This document shows, piece after piece, positions 1-8,906 of a stretch of DNA of 64,000 nucleotides. Source of the DNA: Microbacterium sp. ABRD28 (GTDB taxonomy: Bacteria > Actinomycetota > Actinomycetes > Actinomycetales > Microbacteriaceae); NCBI RefSeq assembly GCF_003850245.1, contig NZ_CP031015.1:2356001-2420000 (forward strand). The letters are read 5' to 3'. Made by a program: the position numbers and the translations under genes. Every line of letters starts with the position of its first letter. Position 1 is the stretch's first letter. Below the pieces are notes generated by a model, which was not told the DNA's origin, did not search any database, and worked only from the letters and a program-made list of their open reading frames with translations.

Positions 1-139
1 GGAGGCACGAGGACTTGCCCGAGCCCGACGCGCCGACGAGGAAGACGAACTCGCCGCGGAGCACCTCGAAGTCGACCTTGTTCAGGGCGGGGCGGGAGGT
101 GCCGCGATAGTGCTTCGTGACGTTCTCGAACCTGATCAT
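1..139 (-). CDS. ftsE: Cell-division ATP-binding protein FtsE (N-terminal fragment; gene runs off the window edge)
   Basis: Only the first 46 codons are present. They open MIRFENVTKHY, typical of FtsE, and reach a Walker A motif (GASGSGKS) at the window edge. FtsE is the cytoplasmic ATPase that pairs with membrane protein FtsX at the septum to control peptidoglycan hydrolases. It lies 65 bp downstream of prfB on the same strand; prfB-ftsE-ftsX-smpB is a common actinobacterial order, so ftsX probably follows outside the window. The family call is secure despite truncation. Confidence 0.85.
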   Translation of the reverse strand, partial: MIRFENVTKHYRGTSRPALNKVDFEVLRGEFVFLVGASGSGKSSCL

Positions 140-204
140 GGCGTGACGAGCCTAAGCGGCGGTGCGCCGGAGGCGCCGAGCGACACCCGGCGCGGCGTCA
201 TCCG

Positions 205-1317
205 TCAGTCGTCGTCATCTTTGCGCTTGCGCCAGCGGATGCCGGCGGCGATGAAGCCGTCGATGTCACCGTCGAACACCGGCGCGGGGTTGCCGACCTC
301 GTGGCCGGTGCGCAGGTCTTTCACCAGCTGCTGGCCGTACAGGAAGTACGAGCGCATCTGGTCGCCCCAGCTGGCGGTGATGGTTCCCGCGAGCTCCTTC
401 TTCTTCGCCGCCTCCTCCTCGCGCTTGAGCAGCAGCAGGCGCGTCTGGAGCACACGCATCGCGGCCGCGCGGTTCTGGATCTGCGACTTCTCGTTCTGCA
501 TCGACACGACGATGCCGGTCGGAAGGTGGGTGATGCGCACCGCCGAGTCGGTGGTGTTCACCGACTGACCGCCCGGTCCGGAAGAGCGGAAGACGTCGAC
601 CCGGATGTCACCCTCGGGGATGTCGACCTCGACGGCCTCCTCCATCACCGGGATCACCTCGACGGCGGCGAAGGAGGTCTGTCGCTTGTCGGCGGCGCCG
701 AACGGACTGATCCTCGCGAGGCGGTGGGTGCCCGCCTCGACCGACAACGTGCCGTAGGCGTAGGGCGCATCGATCTCGAAGGTGGCCGATTTGATCCCGG
801 CGCCCTCCGCGTAGGAGGTGTCCATGACCTTGACGGGGTACTTGTGGCGCTCGGCCCACCGCAGGTACATGCGCATCAGCATTTCGGCGAAGTCGGTGGC
901 GTCGTCGCCGCCCGCGCCGGATCGGATCGTCACCACCGCGGAACGGTCGTCGTACTCGCCGTCGAGGAGCGTCTGCACCTCGAGCTGACCGATGACGTCC
1001 TCGAGCTCGGCGATCTCGTGACGGGCCTCCTCAGCGGAGTCTTCGTCCTCCATCTCGTTGGCGAGTTCGACGAGCACCTCAAGATCGTCGAGGCGCTGCT
1101 CGATGTCGGAGATGCGCTTGAGCTCGCTCTGGCGGTGGCTGAGGGCGCTGGTGACCTTCTGCGCCTTGTCCACGTCGTCCCAGAGGTCGGGGGCGCCGGC
1201 TTCCTCACTGAGGCGCGCGATCTCGGACTCGAGGGCGTCGACGTCGACGACGGCCTTGATGTCGGAGAACGTGGACCGGAGGGCCTTGATGTCGTCGGAC
1301 GGATCGAATTCGAGCAT
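205..1317 (-). CDS. prfB: Peptide chain release factor 2
   Basis: A class I release factor that reads UGA and UAA stop codons and triggers peptidyl-tRNA hydrolysis. The protein has 370 residues. The RF2-type recognition tripeptide SPF is at residues 204-206 and the catalytic GGQ at 249-251, inside [13 protein letters not shown]. The frame is open from the ATG, so the programmed +1 frameshift that autoregulates prfB in E. coli is absent here. A GGAG sits five bases before the ATG and a TAGTCT hexamer eight bases before it. The start lies only 20 bp from that of the divergent MFS gene, so the two promoters overlap. Confidence 0.97.
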   Translation of the reverse strand: MLEFDPSDDIKALRSTFSDIKAVVDVDALESEIARLSEEAGAPDLWDDVDKAQKVTSALSHRQSELKRISDIEQRLDDLEVLVELANEMEDEDSAEEARHEIAELEDVIGQLEVQTLLDGEYDDRSAVVTIRSGAGGDDATDFAEMLMRMYLRWAERHKYPVKVMDTSYAEGAGIKSATFEIDAPYAYGTLSVEAGTHRLARISPFGAADKRQTSFAAVEVIPVMEEAVEVDIPEGDIRVDVFRSSGPGGQSVNTTDSAVRITHLPTGIVVSMQNEKSQIQNRAAAMRVLQTRLLLLKREEEAAKKKELAGTITASWGDQMRSYFLYGQQLVKDLRTGHEVGNPAPVFDGDIDGFIAAGIRWRKRKDDDD

Positions 1318-1337
1318 GACACTCCAGACTAACGTGG

Positions 1338-2669
1338 ATGACCGTGTCAGATCTCCCGCCCCGCTCCCCCGGCGCGGCGGCAGTGCTCGGCCGCTTCGCG
1401 CCGATGATCTACGGCCCGACTCTCCTCTTCGCCGTCGGGGAGGGGGCGATCCTGCCGCTCATCCCCGTGATCGCTGCGCGGCTGGGCGCCGACATCGCCT
1501 CGGCAGCACTGGTTGCCTCGGCCCTCGTCGTCGGCCAGCTGTGCGGCAACATCCCCGCGGGATACGCCGTCGCGCGCATCGGCGAACGGTTCACCATGGC
1601 GATCGCCGGTGTGCTCTCTCTACTCGGCGTGGTGGGCATGGTGTTCGCACCGGGGCTCGGGGTGTTCGCCGCATCGGTCTTCCTCATCGGCTTCTGCGCC
1701 GCAGCGTTCGGACTCGCCCGCCACTCCTTCATGACCACACGCGTGCCGCTGTCCTTCCGTGCGCGGGCGCTGTCGCTCCTGGGGGGCACCTTCCGGCTCG
1801 GGATGTTCCTGGGCCCTTTCCTGTCGGCGGGTCTTCTCGCCCTCTTCGGGGACGAGACGGCGAGCATCTGGTTCTTCGGCGCCTGCCTCGCCGCGGTCAT
1901 CACGCTCGTCCTCTTCGGCCCCGATCCCGAGCAGGTCCTGATCGCCGAGCCGGATCGAAGCGAAGCCGCGCGTACGGCGTCCGGTGAGCGGGGAACCGGG
2001 AATGGTGAAAGCGACACGGGCGAGCCGGTCGCCACGGGATCGGTTCCCGTCCTCGGTCGACATCGGCCACGCGAGGGCGTCTTCCGCACGATGTGGCGCT
2101 ACCGCGCGGTGCTCTCGCGGCTGGGCGTGGCCGCCGCATCCCTCTCCGCCGTCCGATCGGCCCGGCAGGTCGTGCTGCCGCTCTGGGGCGTCTCCATCGG
2201 GCTGGATGCGCAGACGATCGCCCTCGTGGTGGGAGTGTGGGGCGCCATCGATTTCGCGCTCTTCTACGCCAGCGGCCAGGTGATGGACCGGTTCGGCCGG
2301 CTGTGGGCGGCGCTGCCGGCGATGATCCTCATGGGGGCGGGCTTCCTGGCGTTGGCGCTCACCCACGACCTCGCCTCGGCCGATATGTGGTTCGCGATGT
2401 TCGGCGCCGTGCTGGGGGTCGGCAACGGACTCTCCAGCGGCATCCTCCTGACCCTCGGCGCCGACGCCGCGCCCCCCGACGATCCCGCGCCTTTCCTCGG
2501 CTCCTGGCGCACGCTGACCGATGCCGGGGGTGCACTCGCGCCCCTCGCCGTGTCGGCGATCGCGGCGGCGGCATCGCTGTCGGTCGCGGCGGCCGTGATC
2601 GGTGTCGTCGGATTCGTCGGCGCGGGAGCCTTCGCCCGGTGGGTGCCGCGGTTCGTGCCGCGCCCCTGA
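1338..2669 (+). CDS. MFS transporter (drug/metabolite efflux type)
   Basis: A 443-residue membrane protein with two blocks of about six hydrophobic helices. The soluble loop between them (residues about 195-250) is long and rich in Gly, Thr and Arg. This is the major facilitator fold; the region around [10 protein letters not shown] resembles the loop 2-3 signature. The substrate cannot be told from sequence; small-molecule export is the usual role of such single-gene MFS proteins. No Shine-Dalgarno sequence precedes the ATG; a CAGACT hexamer lies seven bases upstream. It is divergent from prfB and followed after 30 bp by the DUF1304 gene. Confidence 0.85.
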   Translation: MTVSDLPPRSPGAAAVLGRFAPMIYGPTLLFAVGEGAILPLIPVIAARLGADIASAALVASALVVGQLCGNIPAGYAVARIGERFTMAIAGVLSLLGVVGMVFAPGLGVFAASVFLIGFCAAAFGLARHSFMTTRVPLSFRARALSLLGGTFRLGMFLGPFLSAGLLALFGDETASIWFFGACLAAVITLVLFGPDPEQVLIAEPDRSEAARTASGERGTGNGESDTGEPVATGSVPVLGRHRPREGVFRTMWRYRAVLSRLGVAAASLSAVRSARQVVLPLWGVSIGLDAQTIALVVGVWGAIDFALFYASGQVMDRFGRLWAALPAMILMGAGFLALALTHDLASADMWFAMFGAVLGVGNGLSSGILLTLGADAAPPDDPAPFLGSWRTLTDAGGALAPLAVSAIAAAASLSVAAAVIGVVGFVGAGAFARWVPRFVPRP

Positions 2670-2687
2670 CGGAGAAAGGGCCGGGCG

Positions 2688-2693
2688 TACGCT
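2688..2693 (+). promoter_or_regulatory. Putative -10 hexamer of a leaderless promoter (DUF1304 gene)
   Basis: TACGCT lies exactly six bases before the ATG at 2700. In actinobacteria a TANNNT box at this distance usually places transcription initiation at the start codon. No clear -35 is visible. Confidence 0.4.
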
Positions 2694-2699
2694 CGGAGC

Positions 2700-3089
2700 A
2701 TGATCGTCGTCGGGCTCGTCTTCGCAGCGATCGCTGCGCTCATCCACGTCTACATCTTCGTGTCGGAGTCGCTGACCTGGACGAGCAGCCGCACCCGCAA
2801 GACCTTCGGCGTCCGCAGCCTCGAGGAGGCGCAGACGACGAGGGCGATGGCCTTCAACCAGGGGTTCTACAACCTCTTCCTCGCCGTTTCGGCTCTCCTC
2901 GGCATCGTGCTCGTCGCAGCCGGCGTCACCGCGGTCGGCGCGACGCTGGTGTTCGTGGCGACCGGGTCGATGGTTGCCGCGGGCCTCGTGCTGGTCCTGT
3001 CGAACCGGCGGATGCTTCGACCCGCCGCCATCCAGGCTGTGCCGCCGCTGATCGCGGTCGTCGCGCTCGCGATCGGGCTCGCCGTCTGA
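2700..3089 (+). CDS. DUF1304 family membrane protein
   Basis: A 129-residue protein with four hydrophobic segments at about residues 1-20, 55-75, 78-98 and 108-128. A polar stretch (residues 22-54) holds the conserved family region around TRKTFG and RAMAFNQGFYN. This matches DUF1304, small integral membrane proteins of unknown function. It is convergent with the Tad operon, with 19 bp between the ends. A TACGCT box six bases before the ATG suggests a leaderless transcript. Confidence 0.8.
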   Translation: MIVVGLVFAAIAALIHVYIFVSESLTWTSSRTRKTFGVRSLEEAQTTRAMAFNQGFYNLFLAVSALLGIVLVAAGVTAVGATLVFVATGSMVAAGLVLVLSNRRMLRPAAIQAVPPLIAVVALAIGLAV

Positions 3090-3108
3090 CCGCGTCGGTC
3101 TGCGGCGA

Positions 3109-3543
3109 TCATCGCAGCGCGGTCCGGCTGGTCGCCGTGGCCTCCAGCGCCACGCCGTCGGGGACGAAGAGCGTTGCGATCGGCGGGCGCCACGTGCCCG
3201 CGACCGTCACCCGGGCGGATGTTCCGTCGGGCGTGCCCGCGGCGGTGACCCGCAGATCGTCGCCCCACTGTTCGACGAGGGCGACGGCGAGTTCCCCGAC
3301 GTCGTCGTCGGTCAGGAGGGCACGCGGTTGACCGGCATCGACCACCAATTCGAAACCGTCCGCGCCTGCGAGTGCCGCGGCATCAGCCGCCGCATCGACC
3401 CGCTTCTGAGCGAGGTAGAGACTCGTGGCGTCGACACACACAAGGACGACCACGAGCGCGAGGACCGCATACCCGAGGGTGAGGAGCAGCACGCTGCCGG
3501 TGTCGTCCGACGCGGCGGTGCCTCCGCGGCGTCGACGCGTCAT
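3109..3543 (-). CDS. TadG-like pilus-assembly / secreted protein (Rv3654c-like)
   Basis: Last gene of the Tad operon, 144 residues. An Arg-rich N-terminus is followed by a hydrophobic helix (about residues 15-37, GSVLLLTLGYAVLALVVV). Next comes the Q/KRVDAAADAAALAGAD stretch typical of the TadG and Rv3654c groups. The rest is a small extracytoplasmic domain. The ATG at 3543 overlaps the stop of the preceding TadE gene as ATGA, so translation is probably coupled. These pseudopilin-like proteins are thought to help assemble or anchor Flp pili. Confidence 0.75.
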   Translation of the reverse strand: MTRRRRGGTAASDDTGSVLLLTLGYAVLALVVVLVCVDATSLYLAQKRVDAAADAAALAGADGFELVVDAGQPRALLTDDDVGELAVALVEQWGDDLRVTAAGTPDGTSARVTVAGTWRPPIATLFVPDGVALEATATSRTALR

Positions 3544-4028
3544 CCGGCCTCCCAGAATCGGGAGACGCGCTGCGCGGCTGTCGCCTCCACCGGAATGACG
3601 GCGATGCGGTCCAGACCGAACACCGGCGGCACCAGCGGGAGGGCGACGGTGGTGCGCACGCCCACGAGCAGGGTCGCACCCGCCCGCGGGCAGGCACCGC
3701 CCGCCGGAGCGCACTCGAGCGAGAGGTCCAGGCGATCGGGGTCGATGCCGTACTCCCCCGCGACCGAGGCGAGGACGCGCTCGGCGCGCCGGTCGGCATC
3801 GGCGGCGTCGCTCGCACCCGCCACAGCGCGCGCCACGTGGCGGGCGCCGGCTTCCACCCCGAGCGCCTTCCCTTGGATGAGCCCGAGGGACACGACGACG
3901 TAGATGAGCGGAACGAGGAGGAGCAGTCCGACGACGATGAACTCCAGGGCGGCCGAGCCGCGGTCGTCGGGGTCGTCGGCGAGGCCGGCGGGGTCCCTCG
4001 CCTCAGTCGAACGACTCGACGGGCGCAT
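3540..4028 (-). CDS. TadE-family pseudopilin
   Basis: A 162-residue TadE-like protein. A short cytoplasmic leader ends in DDRGSAALEFIVVG; the Glu in the ALEF motif is the usual position +5 residue of TadE pseudopilins. A hydrophobic helix covers about residues 29-50 and an exported domain with two cysteines follows. A strong GGAGGTG site lies about eight bases before the ATG. The 5' end overlaps the previous TadE gene by 26 bp. It is probably a minor pilin processed by a prepilin peptidase encoded elsewhere. Confidence 0.8.
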   Translation of the reverse strand: MRPSSRSTEARDPAGLADDPDDRGSAALEFIVVGLLLLVPLIYVVVSLGLIQGKALGVEAGARHVARAVAGASDAADADRRAERVLASVAGEYGIDPDRLDLSLECAPAGGACPRAGATLLVGVRTTVALPLVPPVFGLDRIAVIPVEATAAQRVSRFWEAG

Positions 4029-4434
4029 GGGCTCTCACCTCCATCATGCCGGGAAGACCGACCAGACCGATCACGGGAAGAGGTGCCCGCACGGTGACCT
4101 CCACGGCCGGGTAGCCGAAGGAGGCCGTCTCGGTGACGACGACACCGTCGGCGTACGCGGAGCCGACGGTGCGCCGGACGATCTGCGACGTACGGTCTGC
4201 ACCGTCGAGGAGCGACGTGTCGGCGAGAGCGGCGTGATAGGCGCCCTCGACAGCCGCGTCATGGATGACGTTGCGGACGTAGATGCCGAGTCCGAGTTGC
4301 AGGACGCCCAGCGTGAGCGCGGTCAGCATCACGCCGACCAGGACGAACTCCACCGGTGCGGAGCCGCGCTCGTCACCGGCATCCGCTTCCGGCGACCGGA
4401 TCAGACGACCCAGGGCGCGCGCCGCCGCGAGCAC
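4003..4434 (-). CDS. TadE-family pseudopilin
   Basis: A second TadE-like protein of 143 residues. The leader ends in DERGSAPVEFVLVG, followed by a hydrophobic helix (about residues 30-52) and a short exported domain. It starts one base after the stop of the Flp-like gene and overlaps the next TadE gene, so the set looks co-translated. Tandem TadE genes match Rv3655c and its neighbours in the mycobacterial tad-like locus. It probably acts as a minor pseudopilin in pilus assembly. Confidence 0.8.
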   Translation of the reverse strand: MLAAARALGRLIRSPEADAGDERGSAPVEFVLVGVMLTALTLGVLQLGLGIYVRNVIHDAAVEGAYHAALADTSLLDGADRTSQIVRRTVGSAYADGVVVTETASFGYPAVEVTVRAPLPVIGLVGLPGMMEVRAHAPVESFD

Positions 4435-4435
4435 C

Positions 4436-4636
4436 TCAGAAGCCCGAGACGCGTTCGATGGCCTGCTCGAACAGTCCCGCCAGGGCCGGACCGGCGAGGG
4501 CCCAGATCACCACGACCAATCCGGCGGTCATCAGGGTGATGAGCACCCAGCCGGGCACGTCGCCGCGGTCATCGGCGACCACGTCGCCGAACGCGGTCCG
4601 CGCGCGGGTCCAGTTTCGGCTCACGAACTGGCGCAT
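4436..4636 (-). CDS. Small Flp-pilin-like protein (DUF4244 type, Rv3656c-like)
   Basis: A 66-residue protein with a basic N-terminus, then DDRGDVPGWVLITLMTAG and one hydrophobic helix of about 22 residues, ending in a short amphipathic tail. Size and position between tadC and tadE fit the Flp pilin slot, where actinobacteria often encode a DUF4244 protein. An open frame extends 22 codons further up, but AAAGGAG seven bases before the ATG at 4636 makes that the start. The classical Flp Glu-Tyr pair is missing, so its role as the main pilin is inferred from context. Confidence 0.65.
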   Translation of the reverse strand: MRQFVSRNWTRARTAFGDVVADDRGDVPGWVLITLMTAGLVVVIWALAGPALAGLFEQAIERVSGF

Positions 4637-4698
4637 GCCGTTCTCCTTTCGTCGGGGCCTCCGGGCCCTGTCGTGCCGGGTGCGGAGGCGGGTACGGG

Positions 4699-5631
4699 TC
4701 ATCCGATCCCCAGCCGCAGCAGGAAGATGCCGGGGAACACGGCGAAGAGCACGCTCAGCGGCAGGATCAGGAAGACCAGCGGCACGAGCATGGCGATCTC
4801 GTTGCGCCCCGCGCGTTCGATGAGGGCACGTTTGGCGTCCTCGCGGGCATCCAGTGCCTGGGCGTGGAGCACCTGGGCCAGCGGCGCACCGCGGTCGATC
4901 GCGGCCGCGAGGTGATCGACCGCGCGTGACACCGCCGGGGAATCCACCCGCGCCGCCAGATCGGTGAGGGCGTCCGAGAGCGATGACCCGGTTCCCACCG
5001 CGACGACCGCACCGCGCAGCTCGACGGTCATATCACCGCCCGACAGGTCGCCCACGCGACGCAGCGCGTCGAGGATGCCTTCACCGGCAGACAGACACAG
5101 CGCGAGGAACTCGAGCACCGTGGGGAGTTCCTCCTCGATGCGGGCGCGTCGCTGCCGAGCGGCGCGTGAGAGCTGCAGGTCGCAGGCGAGCGCCCCGGCC
5201 GTCGCGAAGAGCGGAGGAAGAAGGACCGCCGCGGGCGATCCGCGGCCGGTGAGCATGAGCACGACGACGAGCACGGCGCCGACGGTGAGGCCGGCGAGGG
5301 CGAATCCGAGCTGGCGTCCGCGAAAGGCGGCGATGTCGATCGTCCACGCCGCCTGGCGGAGGCGCCGCTCGACCGAGGCCGAACCGGCCAGACGCGCGGC
5401 GATCGTGTTCTGCGTCCGTTGCCAGATCGCCGCCAGATCGTCACCGAAGCCCGTGGTGAGGGGCGTGGCGCCGATCGGATCGGTGATGTCGCGGATGTAC
5501 GGGGCGATCCGCTGGCTGAGGGGGGCCGATCGCCAGCGCGGACCGCGAGAGAGAAGGAGCAGGATGCCGGCTCCCAGGGCGACGCCGAGCACCACCGCCA
5601 GGGACGCGTCGGTCAGGGTGAGAGTGGTCAT
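4699..5631 (-). CDS. Tad pilus inner-membrane platform protein TadC (T2SS F family)
   Basis: A 310-residue type II secretion F-domain protein. It has N-terminal helices, a cytoplasmic F domain (REEL-like ARIEEELPTVLEFLALCLSAGE at about residues 160-180) and C-terminal helices ending in VFPGIFLLRLG. TadC and TadB form the inner-membrane platform that couples the CpaF ATPase to pilin extrusion. An alternative start three codons upstream exists. The ATG at 5631 overlaps the tadB stop as ATGA and is preferred. Confidence 0.85.
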   Translation of the reverse strand: MTTLTLTDASLAVVLGVALGAGILLLLSRGPRWRSAPLSQRIAPYIRDITDPIGATPLTTGFGDDLAAIWQRTQNTIAARLAGSASVERRLRQAAWTIDIAAFRGRQLGFALAGLTVGAVLVVVLMLTGRGSPAAVLLPPLFATAGALACDLQLSRAARQRRARIEEELPTVLEFLALCLSAGEGILDALRRVGDLSGGDMTVELRGAVVAVGTGSSLSDALTDLAARVDSPAVSRAVDHLAAAIDRGAPLAQVLHAQALDAREDAKRALIERAGRNEIAMLVPLVFLILPLSVLFAVFPGIFLLRLGIG

Positions 5632-6494
5632 CGCGCCCACCTCCGGGCCTCGGGGAGGCGACCGATGCGCAGCATGATGCGGAACGCGACCACCGACACC
5701 ACCGCACCGCCGACGATCAGCACCATGCCCTCCGCGGTCGCATAGGCGGCAGCCCCCTCAGGACGCAGCGCCAGGAGGGCCAGGATCACCCAGGGAGCGG
5801 CGGCACCGAGGACCGCAGCCCCGCGGATCCAGGACTGGCGCGCGTCCACCTCCGCGCGAATCGCCGCGTCGGAGCGCACCGACGCCGAAAGCGCGCGAAG
5901 GACCGTGCTCAGCTCGGTGCCACCGACCTGACGGGCCATCCGCAGGGTTTCGACGACCCGATCCGCCACGGGGTCGGCGAGGTTGTTCTTGAGGGCGAGG
6001 ATCGCCGAGTCGAAGTGCCCGGATGCCGCCAGATCGCGGGCGAATCCGCGGAAGTTCGGACGGAGGGCGAGCGGAGCAGACTCGGCCAGACTCGCCACCG
6101 CGTCGGGAAGCGACATGCCCGCCCGCACCGACGCGACGAGGAGGTCGCAGACATCCGGCCAGAGCGATCGCCGGTTCTTCCTCATCCGGTCGCGCCGGGC
6201 CCGCACCCACCAGTAGGGGGCGACCGCGGCCCCGGCCAAGGCCACCAGCGCGAGGGGCAGCACGGCGGTGAGGAGGAAGACCGACGCGGCGACGACGACG
6301 GCGAGCAGGACCGCGACGACGACGAGGGCGAGTGGAGTGACGCGCGCCAGCCCGGCCTCCCGCAGGAGCTGCGTCATCCGGCCGCCCACTGCCGTGGAGA
6401 CGGCCGGTCGCTTCTCACCGGTGGCGGGCCAGAGCCAGGGCGACAGTGCGAGCAGGATGCCGGCGGCCAGCACGCCGCCCCAGAGGAGCGTCAT
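5628..6494 (-). CDS. Tad pilus inner-membrane platform protein TadB (T2SS F family)
   Basis: A 288-residue paralogue of the adjacent TadC. N-terminal helices (about residues 1-20 and 50-85) precede an F domain with the DLLVASVRAGMSLPDAVASLAES motif and the conserved VGGTELSTVLRALS stretch. Two C-terminal helices follow. Its ATG overlaps the cpaF stop as ATGA. Together with TadC it forms the membrane platform of the Tad secretion machine. Confidence 0.85.
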   Translation of the reverse strand: MTLLWGGVLAAGILLALSPWLWPATGEKRPAVSTAVGGRMTQLLREAGLARVTPLALVVVAVLLAVVVAASVFLLTAVLPLALVALAGAAVAPYWWVRARRDRMRKNRRSLWPDVCDLLVASVRAGMSLPDAVASLAESAPLALRPNFRGFARDLAASGHFDSAILALKNNLADPVADRVVETLRMARQVGGTELSTVLRALSASVRSDAAIRAEVDARQSWIRGAAVLGAAAPWVILALLALRPEGAAAYATAEGMVLIVGGAVVSVVAFRIMLRIGRLPEARRWAR

Positions 6495-7648
6495 CGCTCC
6501 CCCGCGCGGTAGAGGACGCGTGACTCGATGACACCGTCGCGGACACCGGTGGGTTCCACGATCTCTCCGACGCGGCGGCGCCCGTCCACCGCACGCTCGC
6601 AGTGGACGACGAGGTCCACGCCCTGGGCGACCGCGGGGACCACGAACGCCGCATCGATGTTGCGGCCGGCGAGAAGCGGCAGCGTCGAGAGCTTCACCAA
6701 CGCCTCGGGCGCGGAGTTCGCGTGAATGGTCGCCGCGCCCGGCACGCCGGTGTTGAGTGCGAGGAGCAGGTCCAGCGCCTCGGCGTCGCGCACCTCACCG
6801 ACGACGATGCGGTCGGGGCGCATCCGCAGAGCCTCCTTGACGAGTCTGCGCAGCGTCACCTCGCCCGTTCCCTCCAGGCTCGGCTGTCGACCCTGCATGG
6901 CCACGAGATCGGGAGCCGACACCGCCAGCTCGAATGTCTCCTCCACCGTCACGATGCGGTGCGCCCGGGGGCTCGCGGCGACCAGCGCGCCGAGCAGCGT
7001 CGTCTTGCCGGCGTGGGTGGCGCCCGACACCAGGACGCTCCGCCCCTCATCCATCGCTCGCCGGAGCAGATCCGCCGCGTGAGGCGCGAGGGAACCGACC
7101 TCGACCAGCGCGTTCAGATCGCGGTAGGCCGGGAGGAACTTCCGGATGTTGACGGCCCAGTGCCGCCGCGTGATGTCGGGGATGACCACGTGCAGGCGAC
7201 TGCCGTCGGGGAGCGACGCGTCGACGAATGGCTGGCTGAGGTCGACCCTGCGGCCGGTCGCGTGCAGCATCCGCTCCACCAGGTCTCGCACCGCCGTGTC
7301 CGTGAGGTGGAGCGGAACCCGCTCGGGCACCCCTCCTCGTGCGACATACACGCGGTCAGGAGCGTTGATCCACAGCTCCTCGACCCCGGGGTCGTCGAGG
7401 TAGGCCTGCAGGGGGCCGTAGCCGGTGACCTGCGCGACGACCTCGCGGACGGCGCCGGATTCGTCATCGATGGTGGCCAGACCCCGGGCGAGGGCGTAGT
7501 CGTTGTGACGCCGAACCTCGTCGGCGGCGATCCGCGCCGCCGCATCCGGGTCCTTCGTCGGATCCGCGCTCTGCGCGCGCAGCCGATCACGAACGCGAGC
7601 CACGACGACCGTGGTCGATGCGTCGTCGAGACGGGCGGGGGAAGTCAC
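6491..7648 (-). CDS. Tad/Flp pilus secretion ATPase CpaF/TadA
   Basis: A 385-residue GspE/PulE-superfamily ATPase that powers pilin assembly. The N-terminal domain contains VTGYGPLQAYLDDPGVEELW. The Walker A is GATHAGKTTLL, an unusual spelling of GxxxxGKT. It is followed by the VTVEETFEL Asp-box region and a Walker B-like RMRPDRIVVGEVRDAEA. The frame stays open 46 codons further up, but the GTG at 7648 has AAGGA at good spacing and begins the conserved protein. It heads the Tad operon; no cpaE/ssd gene precedes it, unlike in mycobacteria. Confidence 0.9.
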   Translation of the reverse strand: MTSPARLDDASTTVVVARVRDRLRAQSADPTKDPDAAARIAADEVRRHNDYALARGLATIDDESGAVREVVAQVTGYGPLQAYLDDPGVEELWINAPDRVYVARGGVPERVPLHLTDTAVRDLVERMLHATGRRVDLSQPFVDASLPDGSRLHVVIPDITRRHWAVNIRKFLPAYRDLNALVEVGSLAPHAADLLRRAMDEGRSVLVSGATHAGKTTLLGALVAASPRAHRIVTVEETFELAVSAPDLVAMQGRQPSLEGTGEVTLRRLVKEALRMRPDRIVVGEVRDAEALDLLLALNTGVPGAATIHANSAPEALVKLSTLPLLAGRNIDAAFVVPAVAQGVDLVVHCERAVDGRRRVGEIVEPTGVRDGVIESRVLYRAGER

Positions 7649-7688
7649 CGGAGCATCCTTGCAAAAGCGCAGCGATCGTCGGCGGATG

Positions 7689-7697
7689 TTATCCACA
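7689..7697 (+). promoter_or_regulatory. Perfect DnaA-box match between cpaF and the stress-protein gene
   Basis: TTATCCACA, the consensus DnaA box, lies in the 117-bp divergent region between cpaF and the universal stress gene. Only one copy is seen, so this is not an origin. It may be chance or a site where DnaA affects the Tad promoter. Confidence 0.3.
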
Positions 7698-7765
7698 GCC
7701 CGCTTCGACCAGCCGGTGTGACGTTGGTCCCGCCCGCTTCCGTCCTCGCCCATCAGGCTGGCGAG

Positions 7766-8248
7766 ATGGCGACAGACCGCGAACACGACCTGATCATTGC
7801 GGCGGTCGACGGCTCACCGTCGTCGATCGAAGCCTTGCGCTACGCGTCTCGCCTGGCAGAGGCCCTCCACGCCCCCCTCGACGCCGTCATCACCTGGAGT
7901 TACCCGCCCTACAGCGACCCGGCGTTCGTCTCCGCGTGGTCGCCGAAGGACGACGCCACGACGATCCTCGACGACGCCATCCGGCGGGCCTTCGGTGAGA
8001 ACCCTCCGACGCAGCTCGGGAGGCGGGTCCTCGCCGGCGCAGCCGCCCCCACACTCATCGACCTCAGCCGATCGGCCGCGATGCTCGTCCTGGGCAGTCG
8101 AGGCCTCGGCGGGTTCGCCGGTCTCCTCCTCGGCTCGGTCAGCGCCGCCTGCGCCGAGCACGCGCACTGCCCGGTCCTCGTCGTCCACCCCCGCGTCACG
8201 CCCGCCTCCGTCGACGCGGCGAACGTGCAGCAGAGTGCGCAGCGATGA
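7766..8248 (+). CDS. Universal stress protein (UspA family, ATP-binding type)
   Basis: A 160-residue single Usp domain. It starts with the beta strand and loop DLIIAAVDGSPSSIEAL and ends with the nucleotide-binding signature G-2X-G-9X-G-S at residues 110-124, then CPVLVVHPR. This is the ATP-binding class, whose members are usually induced by starvation or hypoxia. The ATG at 7766 is the first that gives the complete domain. It is divergent from the Tad operon and followed after 43 bp by the split-barrel gene. Confidence 0.9.
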   Translation: MATDREHDLIIAAVDGSPSSIEALRYASRLAEALHAPLDAVITWSYPPYSDPAFVSAWSPKDDATTILDDAIRRAFGENPPTQLGRRVLAGAAAPTLIDLSRSAAMLVLGSRGLGGFAGLLLGSVSAACAEHAHCPVLVVHPRVTPASVDAANVQQSAQR

Positions 8249-8291
8249 CCGTGTCGCGGCGAGCCTGAGGCGACGGGTGAAGGGCGGGAGC

Positions 8292-8894
8292 ATGACCGCG
8301 GCGGAAGGGGCGCCCAATCCCTACCTGCGTCGCGCGGCGCCTGCCCCGCCGACGCCGGCTTCGCTCGGCGTGCGGGAACTGTCCGCGGACGAATGCTGGC
8401 TGCTCATCCGTCGTCAGTCACTCGGGCGGTTCGCTTTTCCTCAGCGGGAGCGGGCTCCGCTGGTGTTCCCGATGAACTACCTCGTCTTCGAAGACACCCT
8501 CATCGTCCGCTCGACACCGGGGACGAAACTGGAGAACCTGCTGCACACCTCCCTCGTCACCTTCGAGCTGGACGGTTCGGACCGGGCGCACTGGTGGAGC
8601 GTCGTCATGGAGGGGCGCGTGCGACGGATGGACGCCGACGATGAGATCGAACAGACCGGGGCTGTCGACCTGGTGTCGTGGAATCCGGTGCCGAAGTTCG
8701 ATTTCCTCCGCATCACTCCCACGCTCATCACGGGGAGGAGATTCCCGAACCCGACTCCTAATCCTGCGTCGGACGGACATCGAGTGCTGTGGAAGTCACC
8801 CATCGACAACGGCCGGCTCAAGCCCTCCCCCATCCCGCATCTTCCTCCCGCTCGGCAGCGCGGGACGGGTATGGACCCTGCCACGCCGAGATGA
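8292..8894 (+). CDS. Pyridoxamine 5'-phosphate oxidase-family (flavin split-barrel) protein
   Basis: A 200-residue protein. The core (about residues 27-130) reads as a split-barrel flavin-binding domain: LSADECWLLIRRQSLGRFAF, then VFPMNYLVFEDTLIVRS and TPGTKLENLLHTSLVTFELD. The C-terminal 40 residues are rich in Pro and Arg and look disordered. Homologues bind FMN, F420 or haem and are often annotated as stress- or nitroreductase-type enzymes; the cofactor cannot be decided here. GGGCGGGAG precedes the ATG. It follows the universal stress gene and may share its transcript. Confidence 0.75.
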   Translation: MTAAEGAPNPYLRRAAPAPPTPASLGVRELSADECWLLIRRQSLGRFAFPQRERAPLVFPMNYLVFEDTLIVRSTPGTKLENLLHTSLVTFELDGSDRAHWWSVVMEGRVRRMDADDEIEQTGAVDLVSWNPVPKFDFLRITPTLITGRRFPNPTPNPASDGHRVLWKSPIDNGRLKPSPIPHLPPARQRGTGMDPATPR

Positions 8895-8906
8895 GAGAGT
8901 GCTCCT

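Noticed and set aside
205..1317. Programmed frameshift in prfB
   Set aside because: The frame is continuous from the ATG through SPF and GGQ, with no internal UGA or slippery site near codon 25.
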